NCBI GenBank assembly: GCA_023384025.1
Contig: JAHDXX010000091.1
Span: forward strand, 668 to 11,594
Length of the DNA stretch: 10,927 nt
Reading direction: 5' to 3'
Source: Sphingomonadaceae bacterium
GTDB lineage: Bacteria; Pseudomonadota; Alphaproteobacteria; Sphingomonadales; Sphingomonadaceae
The notes below the pieces were generated by a model, which did not search any database, had not been told where the DNA came from, and worked only from the letters and a program-made list of their open reading frames with translations. Within the stretch, counting starts at the first letter, position 1; every line of letters starts with the position of its first letter. Of this stretch, positions 5,871 through 10,927 are shown piece by piece. A program made the translations under genes and the position numbers.

Positions 5871-7973
5871 ATGAGCCAGATCCATGCCCTTCACACCGCC
5901 GAGGCCAGCATTGTGCTGGAGCATGACCCGAAGCGGGGCATGGTGTGGCGGCATTGCGGATTGCGGGTTGATCCGGGCCCCCTGCCGAAGGCGAGCGAGA
6001 GTCGCGGACCGGCATCATTTGCGCTCGACCGTGACATCGGCATGCGACTGGTACCACCTGCGGGCCTCGGCTGGTTCGGTCCGGCAGCGGTTGAAGTACT
6101 GGATGAAAGCGGAGCGCGGATCGTGTTCGCGCCGGATCTGTGCTCCGTAGAAGCACGCGATGGCCAGCTCGTGGTCACCGAGGCGGATCCGGTTACCCGA
6201 CTGGAATGGTGCAGCAGTTTCACCGCCTTGCCCGGCGGGGCGATCCGGGTCGCCACTGCGCTTCGCAATAGGGGTGATGCACCCGTCACGCTCGCGCACC
6301 TTGCCAGCCTGCAACTACCTCTCGCCGCCAGCTTCAGACAAGTCATCTCATGGCGCGGACGGCACAATGCCGAGCTCAACGAATGCACCGAAGACCTGCC
6401 GCAGCAGCGCTGGGAAAAGGTCGGGCGGCGCGGTTTGTCCGGTCATGGCGGGCCGCCCGGGCTCTATGTGCTCGGTAACGATGCGGGCTGGCACAGCGGG
6501 ATGGCTCTGGCGATCCAGCTCGAATGGTCCGGCGATCATGCGCTGGCGATCGAACGCGACGACGAGGGATACTGGACGCTTTCTGCCGCCGCATCTCTCG
6601 CGCCGGGAGAAGTCGTGTTGGTGCCAGGCGAAAGCTTTGAGGCACCAGCCGCCCTGCTCGCCATTTCCGACCGGGGGCGCAACGGTGCGATGGCGCAGAT
6701 GCATGCCGCGGTGCGCGGCATGGTGCGCTGGCCCGGCGGCGAAATGACGCCGCGCCCGGTCCATCTCAACAGCTGGGAGGCGTGCTACTTCGACCACGAT
6801 GCCGATCGCATCGAGGCGCTGGCACGCGCCGGGGCTGACATCGGGATCGAGCGGTTCGTGCTTGATGATGGCTGGTTCGCGGGGCGCAGGCATGACCGCG
6901 CCGGCCTCGGCGACTGGTTCCCCGACCCGCAAACCTATCCCGACGGCCTCGCCCCGCTGGCCACCCGGATCGAAGCCATGGGGTTGCAGTTCGGGCTGTG
7001 GGTCGAGCCGGAGATGGTCAATCCCGACAGCGACCTTCATCGCGCGCATCCCGAATGGGCGCTTGCGCTTCCGGAGCGCGACCGGCCGACCGCCCGCCGC
7101 CAGCTGGTGCTCGACATGCGACGCGAGGATGTGCGCGATTACCTGTTCGAGCGGCTCGATGCGGTGCTGCGCAGTGCGCCGATCCGCTACCTCAAATGGG
7201 ATCACAACCGCGATCACGCGCCATCCAGTGGCGCGGCCCAGGTGCGCGGCGCCTATGCCCTGCTTGCACGGCTGCGCGCTGCCCACCCTGAAGTCGAGAT
7301 CGAAGGCTGCGCTGGAGGTGGCGGGCGCAGCGACGCCGGGCTGGTACCGTTTGTCCACCGGTTCTGGACCAGCGACAATATCGACGCAGTGGCGCGCGTG
7401 GGCATGCAACGCGGGTTCAACGCCTTCCTGCCACCCGAGCTGATGGGGTCGCATATCGGCGCCAGCCCGTCACATGCGACCGGGCGTCGGCAGGCCATCG
7501 CCTTTCGCGGGGCGATCGCCACCATGGGGCACATGGGGGTGGAGCTCGATCCGGCAGCGCTCAACGAGGACGACCGGCACGAACTGCGCCAATGGGTGGC
7601 GTTCACCAAGGACTGGCGCCACCTGCTCCACGGCACCCCGGTCATGTTGGGGGATGGTCCGGACGGCCTGCGCTGGCAGGCCGCAGGCACAGAGGAGCAC
7701 AAGGTGCTCTATTGCATCCGTACCGGCCCTGCGCTCGACCGGCGACCACAGCCGCTCACCTTGCCCTTTGCCGGTTCAAGGGGGGTGTGGGACGTGCGCA
7801 TGCTCGCCCTTGCCGAAGAACGTGGACATGGGATCCCGCTCTCGCACCTGCATGAGCGGATGAAGCGCGAACCCGTTCGCTATTCCGGCAGCTGGCTGGC
7901 GCAAGCTGGCCTGCCGCTGCCGGTGCAGAAAGCGGAAAGTGTCGCGATCTTCGAATTGCGGGCGGTACGTTAG
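5871..7973 (+). CDS. Alpha-galactosidase, glycoside hydrolase family 36 (cytoplasmic)
   Basis: A 700-aa protein, normal for GH36, which hydrolyses terminal alpha-1,6-galactosides such as melibiose and raffinose oligosaccharides. Residues about 1-280 are the N-terminal beta-supersandwich (start IHALHT). The barrel follows with HLNSWEACYFD (298-308), FVLDDGWF (329-336), GDWFPD, FGLWVEPEMVNPDSDL (374-389) and LKWDHNRDH (441-449), with nucleophile D444. EGCAGGGGRSDAG (478-490) precedes FWTSDNIDA (498-506), which contains the acid/base D502. A MGSHIGASPSHATGR segment (525-539) and a C-terminal beta domain complete it. There is no signal peptide, so the enzyme acts in the cytoplasm on imported sugars. 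The start keeps the conserved N-terminus, but no good ribosome-binding site is visible and the IS remnant ends about 30 bp upstream. Its stop overlaps that of the converging small gene. Confidence 0.95.
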   Translation: MSQIHALHTAEASIVLEHDPKRGMVWRHCGLRVDPGPLPKASESRGPASFALDRDIGMRLVPPAGLGWFGPAAVEVLDESGARIVFAPDLCSVEARDGQLVVTEADPVTRLEWCSSFTALPGGAIRVATALRNRGDAPVTLAHLASLQLPLAASFRQVISWRGRHNAELNECTEDLPQQRWEKVGRRGLSGHGGPPGLYVLGNDAGWHSGMALAIQLEWSGDHALAIERDDEGYWTLSAAASLAPGEVVLVPGESFEAPAALLAISDRGRNGAMAQMHAAVRGMVRWPGGEMTPRPVHLNSWEACYFDHDADRIEALARAGADIGIERFVLDDGWFAGRRHDRAGLGDWFPDPQTYPDGLAPLATRIEAMGLQFGLWVEPEMVNPDSDLHRAHPEWALALPERDRPTARRQLVLDMRREDVRDYLFERLDAVLRSAPIRYLKWDHNRDHAPSSGAAQVRGAYALLARLRAAHPEVEIEGCAGGGGRSDAGLVPFVHRFWTSDNIDAVARVGMQRGFNAFLPPELMGSHIGASPSHATGRRQAIAFRGAIATMGHMGVELDPAALNEDDRHELRQWVAFTKDWRHLLHGTPVMLGDGPDGLRWQAAGTEEHKVLYCIRTGPALDRRPQPLTLPFAGSRGVWDVRMLALAEERGHGIPLSHLHERMKREPVRYSGSWLAQAGLPLPVQKAESVAIFELRAVR

Positions 7974-8167
7974 ATACTTTCGCGGCGCTCCTTGCGACGT
8001 TTGAGGACATAGCCCCCGGCAGCCAAAGCAACGAGCAGGGGAAGGCTGGCGCGCTTTGCCACGACAGCAGCGCCTGCCCCGAGCAGGGCACCACCGGTCC
8101 CGCCGATGGCAGTGCTGCTCTTGGCCAGGTGCGATCCGGCGACAGCGCCGATAATCTTGCCGATCAT
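7970..8167 (-). CDS. Small Gly/Ala-rich membrane protein (hypothetical)
   Basis: A 65-aa protein beginning MIGKIIGAVAGSHLAK. ATG 8167 is chosen because GGAG lies 6 nt upstream; the earlier in-frame ATG at 8179 is less well placed. The sequence has glycine-zipper-like spacing (IIGAVAGS, GGTGGALLGAGAAVV), then a hydrophobic segment LPLLVALAAGGYVL and a basic tail KRRKERRESI. This is consistent with one or two short membrane helices with a cytoplasmic C-terminus. Similar short proteins of unknown function are common in sphingomonads. It lies 61 bp downstream of the tetR-like gene on the same strand and could share its transcript. Its TAA overlaps the TAG of the opposing alpha-galactosidase gene (7970-7973). 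Confidence 0.7.
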   Translation of the reverse strand: MIGKIIGAVAGSHLAKSSTAIGGTGGALLGAGAAVVAKRASLPLLVALAAGGYVLKRRKERRESI

Positions 8168-8228
8168 TTTGGTCTCCATTGTTCTGCGTTGCCAGGAGAA
8201 CGGAGATGTTGCCGTCCGGTTCCCCTGC

Positions 8229-8852
8229 TCAACGCCGCCCGAGACCGCGCGCGACCAGCTCGTTGGCGACTCCGGCCACTGCGTCCGGGTTCCACTCGCC
8301 CTGGCCCCAGATCGCGTAGCGCAGGCCAAGGAACACGTTCATTCCCATCAGCGCCCAGGCGTGCGCCTCGTGGATGTCGGGCCGCAGTTCACCGCTCGCC
8401 GCGCCATCGCGCAGGCGCTGGTGAATCCGTTCGGCAATCGTCTCGTAGTGGAGACGATAGCTTGCAGGGTCGACGAACTCGGCCTCGTCGATAATGCGGT
8501 AGATCTCCTTGTGCTCCGCCGCGAAGCGCAGGAACGCGGACAATGCTACCCGCTCGATCTCGAGCGCCCCCATCGGCCCGGCCAGCGCCTCGCGCGCGGC
8601 GCGCTTCACCGCCTCGCTCATGTCGCTGACCAGTGCGCGGAAGATCGCGTCCTTCGAATCGAAGTAGGTGTAGAAACTGCCTAGCGCGACGCCCGCACGC
8701 CGGGTGATCCCGCTGATCGACGCTTCATGGAAGCCGTGCTCGCCGAATTCCACCGCCGCCGCATCGAGAAGCTTGCGCAAAGTCCGTCGCCCGCGCTCGG
8801 TGCGCGGGGCCTTGTCGTGCTCTGCCGGAGCTGCCGGACCTCCCCATTCCAT
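8229..8852 (-). CDS. TetR/AcrR-family transcriptional regulator
   Basis: A 207-aa protein. Residues about 22-70 form the TetR DNA-binding domain (GRRTLRKLLDAAAVEFGEHG, then GITRRAGVALGSFYTYFDSKDAIF), with the recognition helix around ALGSFYTYF (56-64). The remaining all-helical part, about residues 75-205, is the ligand-binding and dimer domain, and its ligand cannot be predicted. ATG 8852 is the only methionine ahead of the HTH. The gene is divergent from the TonB-dependent receptor gene at 8956 with 103 bp between them, and that gap contains a perfect dyad. The layout suggests it represses the receptor and probably itself, releasing when the imported compound is present; this regulatory role is inferred from context. 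Confidence 0.92.
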   Translation of the reverse strand: MEWGGPAAPAEHDKAPRTERGRRTLRKLLDAAAVEFGEHGFHEASISGITRRAGVALGSFYTYFDSKDAIFRALVSDMSEAVKRAAREALAGPMGALEIERVALSAFLRFAAEHKEIYRIIDEAEFVDPASYRLHYETIAERIHQRLRDGAASGELRPDIHEAHAWALMGMNVFLGLRYAIWGQGEWNPDAVAGVANELVARGLGRR

Positions 8853-8895
8853 CGCCCCGACCTACGACCTTGGTGGAGCATGCACAAGTCTGAAC

Positions 8896-8918
8896 TTGAA
8901 AGTCGGTTCAACTTTCAA
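8896..8918. promoter_or_regulatory. Perfect inverted repeat, probable TetR operator
   Basis: Arms TTGAAAGT (8896-8903) and ACTTTCAA (8911-8918) are exact reverse complements separated by 7 nt. A shorter nested pair, GAAC (8892-8895) and GTTC (8906-8909), adds further symmetry. The site lies mid-way in the gap between tetR and the receptor gene, and its size suits a dimeric TetR protein. It overlaps the likely receptor promoter, so binding would block RNA polymerase. Confidence 0.55.
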
Positions 8919-8924
8919 TAATGG
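8896..8924 (+). promoter_or_regulatory. Candidate promoter of the TonB-dependent receptor gene
   Basis: TTGAAA (8896-8901) matches the -35 consensus at 5/6. The region AATAATGG (8917-8924) offers a -10: AATAAT with a 15-nt spacer (5/6), or TAATGG with a 17-nt spacer. The start codon follows at 8956 with ribosome-binding site GGGAG (8945-8949). The -35 and spacer coincide with the dyad arms. The exact -10 is uncertain. Confidence 0.35.
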
Positions 8925-8955
8925 GCGTCGAACAAGGTTCCTTGGGAGACGACAA

Positions 8956-9019
8956 ATGGCTTTCCACGACGCGCGTTTTGCTGCCCTGCTGCTGGCCGGA
9001 TCGGCCGCGATTGCCCTTA
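8956..9019 (+). pseudogene. 5' fragment of TonB-dependent receptor gene, cut by an IS5-family element
   Basis: ATG 8956 follows GGGAG with 7 nt spacing. It encodes MAFHDARFAALLLAGSAAIAL, the basic and hydrophobic part of a signal peptide. The frame then enters the insertion sequence, adds two codons (RA) and stops at TGA 9025-9027 inside the left inverted repeat, giving a 23-residue peptide. Joining codon 21 to the ATG at 9976, that is, removing the element and one TTA copy, restores a complete signal peptide ending LMPATAAA before QD, with the frame exactly preserved. This shows the two fragments were one gene. Confidence 0.88.
9017..9019. repeat. Target-site duplication TTA, left copy
   Basis: TTA immediately precedes the left inverted repeat and is repeated at 9974-9976 directly after the right inverted repeat. 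A 3-bp duplication of the form TNA fits the IS1031-type group of the IS5 family. The coding frame of the interrupted gene is restored only if one copy is removed, which supports the assignment. Confidence 0.85.
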
Positions 9020-9037
9020 GAGCCTGACCCGAAACTA
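9020..9037 (+). repeat. Left terminal inverted repeat of the IS5-family element
   Basis: GAGCCTGACCCGAAACTA, matching the right end at 16 of 18 positions. It contains the TGA that ends the truncated receptor signal-peptide frame. Confidence 0.9.
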
Positions 9038-9121
9038 AGTTGGGTGATATCAGCGAGTTAGCTTGACGGCCAAATCCAGGGCTGATTCAGGAGTTTTGCG
9101 AAGAACTTCTGGAGATCAGTG

Positions 9122-9943
9122 ATGTGGACCGATACCACCCGTTCGCAGTATGCGCGCAAGGGGCTGGCTTTGCCAAGCGATTTGACGGATACGGAATGGG
9201 CGCTTCTGGAGCCCTTCTTCCCCGCACCATCCGATACTGGTCGTCCGCGCAAATGGCCGATGCGGCGCGTGGTGGAGGCGATCCTCTACCTTTTGCGTGG
9301 CGGCCTGCCGTGGAGGATGTTGCCGCCCTGCTTTCCACCAGTCTCGACAGTTCAGCGCTGGTTCTACCAGTGGCGCGATGCGGGTCTGTGGGAACTGATC
9401 AACCATTACCTGTTGCAAGACCTTCGCACTGCGCAAGGCCGGGAGGCATCGCCCAGTGCAGGAGTGATCGACAGCCAGTCTGTCAAAACCACCGAAAGCG
9501 GCGGTCCGTGCGGCTATGACGCAGGCAAGAAGATCAAGGGGCGCAAGCGCCACATCATCACCGATACCGACGGCAATCTGGTTCATGGCATGATCCACAC
9601 TGCCGACATCCAGGACCGCGATGGTGCTCCGCTGGTGCTGGCCGAGATTGTTACATCCTTCCCGTGGCTACGGCATCTCTTCGCCGATGGCGGTTATGCA
9701 GGACCGAAACTGAAGCGCGGCATCGCCCGTCTCGGACAATGGACCATTGAGATCATCAAGCGATCCGACAAGGCAAAAGGCTTCGAGGTCCTGCCTCGGC
9801 GCTGGGTCGTCGAGAGAACCTTCGCCTGGCTGGGCAGAAACCGCCGCCTCGCTAAAGACTTCGAGACCACCATAGCATCAGCCCGGAGCTGGCTCTTCAC
9901 CGCGGCCGTGCAGATGCTCACTCGCAGACTGGCAAACCTATGA
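9122..9943 (+). CDS. IS5-family DDE transposase
   Basis: A 273-aa single-frame transposase with start at ATG 9122, chosen because GGAG lies 7 nt upstream; GTG at 9119 is directly adjacent but closer to that site than is usual. The N-terminal part (LTDTEWALLEPFFP, then GRPRKWPMRRVVEAILYLLR and GLPWRMLP) is the IS5/IS1031 DNA-binding region. The catalytic core has D117 (GVIDSQSVKT), D189 (LFADGGYAG) and E231 (VVERTFAWLGRNRRLAKDFE), the DDE triad that cuts and rejoins DNA. Length and motifs are complete, with no frameshift. The stop at 9943 leaves 30 bp to the element end. Functional status can only be inferred. Confidence 0.95.
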   Translation: MWTDTTRSQYARKGLALPSDLTDTEWALLEPFFPAPSDTGRPRKWPMRRVVEAILYLLRGGLPWRMLPPCFPPVSTVQRWFYQWRDAGLWELINHYLLQDLRTAQGREASPSAGVIDSQSVKTTESGGPCGYDAGKKIKGRKRHIITDTDGNLVHGMIHTADIQDRDGAPLVLAEIVTSFPWLRHLFADGGYAGPKLKRGIARLGQWTIEIIKRSDKAKGFEVLPRRWVVERTFAWLGRNRRLAKDFETTIASARSWLFTAAVQMLTRRLANL

Positions 9944-9955
9944 ACTTACGCCAGA

Positions 9956-9973
9956 TAGTTTCGAGTCAGACTC
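9956..9973 (-). repeat. Right terminal inverted repeat of the IS5-family element
   Basis: Read on the minus strand this is GAGTCTGACTCGAAACTA, differing from the left end at two positions. It abuts the second TTA copy. Confidence 0.9.
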
Positions 9974-9976
9974 TTA
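9974..9976. repeat. Target-site duplication TTA, right copy
   Basis: TTA directly follows the right inverted repeat and matches 9017-9019. Its final A is also the first base of the ATG (9976-9978) that was codon 22 of the intact receptor gene. Confidence 0.85.
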
Positions 9977-10927
9977 TGCCCGCGACCGCCGCCGCGCAGG
10001 ATGCCGGCGCGAGCGAAGCAGACGACAGTGTCATCATCGTCAGCGCCCGCCGCCGCGACGAGCGCATCACCGACGTTCCGGTTGCTGTGACCGCCATCTC
10101 CGGCGCGCAGCTCGAATCGGTCGGGGCAATCGACATCACCGACATCCAGACCCAGGCGCCCAACGTGACGCTGGAAAACTCGCGCGGCACCAACTCCACC
10201 CTCACCGCCTTCATCCGCGGTGTGGGCCAGCAGGACCCGGTGTCAGGCTTCGAATCGGGCGTCGGCATCTATCTCGACGATGTCTACCTCAACCGCCCGC
10301 AGGCGGCCGTGCTCGACATCTACGAAGTCGAGCGGGTCGAAGTGCTGCGCGGGCCGCAAGGCACGCTCTATGGCCGCAACACCATCGGCGGCGCGGTGAA
10401 GTACGTGACCAAGCAGCTGCCCGACGAAGTCGCATTCAAGGCGCGCGCCAGCTACGGCACCTACGACCAGGCTGACCTCGTCGTTACCGCCAGCGCCCCG
10501 CTCGGCGAGATCGTCCGCTTCGGCGTATCTGGCGCACGCCTTTCGCGGGGCGGGTTCGGGGACAATCTCAACCAGCCCGGCGTCGAGAACTACAACAAGG
10601 ACGTCTGGGCCGGCCGCGCCAGCCTCGAAATCGGCGGCAATGACCAGCCCGTGTTCATCCGCATCTCGGGCGACTACACCCGCGACAAGTCCGACCCGCG
10701 CAACGGCCACCGCCTGATCCCCGGCCTGCTCTCCGGCGCACCGGTACTGGCCGACGAGTTCGACACCCGGGCGGGCCTCAACAACCCCGACCAGGACGTC
10801 GAGGCCTATGGACTGGCGATGAATGTTTCGGTCGAATTCTCCGACGCGATCACCTTCCGCTCGATCTCGGCCTGGCGCGAAGACACCAGCTTCACCCCGA
10901 TCGACTTCGACAGTCTGCCTTCGATCG
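9974..10927 (+). pseudogene. TonB-dependent receptor, main fragment (5' interrupted, runs off right edge)
   Basis: An open frame from ATG 9976 to the right edge (317 codons visible) encodes an outer-membrane receptor that would import a ligand with TonB energy. After the signal-peptide remnant MPATAAAQ comes a TonB-box-like stretch DSVIIVSA (residues 17-24). The plug domain (about 32-148) contains DVPVAVTAIS, FIRGVGQ, GVGIYLDDVYLNRP, VERVEVLRGPQGTLYGRNT and IGGAVKYVT, followed by the first barrel strands. This plug pattern is typical of the many sphingomonad receptors beginning IIVTARRR. The substrate is unknown. The hydrophobic core of the signal peptide is on the other side of the insertion and no ribosome-binding site precedes ATG 9976, so export and probably translation should be lost. 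The coding sequence is otherwise undamaged. Confidence 0.9.

Larger units (their letters stand above)
9020..9973 (+). mobile_element. Complete IS5-family insertion sequence (IS1031-like), 954 bp
   Basis: The ends are 18-bp inverted repeats, GAGCCTGACCCGAAACTA (9020-9037) and, read inward from the right, GAGTCTGACTCGAAACTA (9973-9956), with two mismatches. They are flanked by a TTA duplication. The element carries one full-length transposase gene with all three catalytic residues, so it looks potentially active and recently inserted. It lies in the same orientation as the interrupted receptor gene, so transcription from the receptor promoter would run into it. Confidence 0.93.

Noticed and set aside
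5503..5874. 123-codon plus-strand open frame across the IS remnant
   Set aside because: It is a chimeric frame made of an out-of-frame OrfA segment, the OrfB start and the IS right end; only the OrfB piece is meaningful and it is annotated with the remnant.
6348..7454. 368-codon minus-strand open frame opposite the alpha-galactosidase gene
   Set aside because: The opposite frame encodes every GH36 motif, so this is a codon-bias shadow with no recognisable domain.
10243..10710. 155-codon minus-strand open frame opposite the receptor gene
   Set aside because: It is a shadow of the TonB-dependent receptor plug and barrel coding sequence; the Val/Asp/Ala-rich sequence has no domain.

Overview
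This is a GC-rich bacterial window. The protein content points to an alphaproteobacterium of the Sphingomonadales (Erythrobacter/Novosphingobium-like). The supporting signs are a sphingomonad-style TonB-dependent receptor with an adjacent TetR regulator, a secreted RHS protein, a tail-fibre-like secreted protein with an ADATxVMxNFN N-terminus, a GH36 alpha-galactosidase, and IS3- and IS5-family elements. The genus assignment is inference; no rRNA or tRNA gene is present.

Layout. (1) Positions 1-5149, minus strand, hold a probable three-gene operon of exported proteins, read right to left. It has an 87-aa secreted peptide carrying one YD-repeat motif (5149-4886), a 1304-aa Sec-exported RHS/YD-repeat protein (4814-900), and, 17 bp later, a tail-fibre-like protein with a Gly/Ser linker and a jelly-roll-like C-terminal part (882 to beyond the left edge). 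The RHS protein stops abruptly where the conserved RHS core normally begins, so it has no core or toxin tip in this reading frame. (2) Positions 5150-5350 are an AT-richer intergenic stretch with a candidate promoter for that operon. (3) Positions about 5351-5841 are an internally deleted IS3-family remnant with a nonsense-mutated orfA. (4) Positions 5871-7973, plus strand, encode an intact cytoplasmic GH36 alpha-galactosidase whose start codon lies only about 30 bp from the IS remnant. (5) Positions 8167-7970, minus, encode a 65-aa Gly/Ala-rich membrane protein whose stop codon overlaps that of the galactosidase. (6) Positions 8852-8229, minus, encode a TetR regulator, divergent from a TonB-dependent receptor gene that starts at 8956. 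A perfect 8-bp dyad and a promoter-like sequence lie between them. (7) Positions 9020-9973 are a complete IS5-family element with terminal inverted repeats and a TTA target duplication. It is inserted inside the signal-peptide codons of the receptor, which continues from 9974 past the right edge.

How the parts relate. The left block looks like a surface or extracellular display module (YD shell protein plus stalk/lectin-like partner plus small YD peptide), whose role cannot be read from sequence. The right block looks like a regulated outer-membrane uptake locus knocked out by a transposon. Excising the element together with one TTA copy restores an in-frame signal peptide exactly. The alpha-galactosidase may belong to the same uptake theme, but the sequence does not prove it. 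Two insertion sequences, one old and decayed and one apparently intact, mark this as an actively rearranging accessory region.
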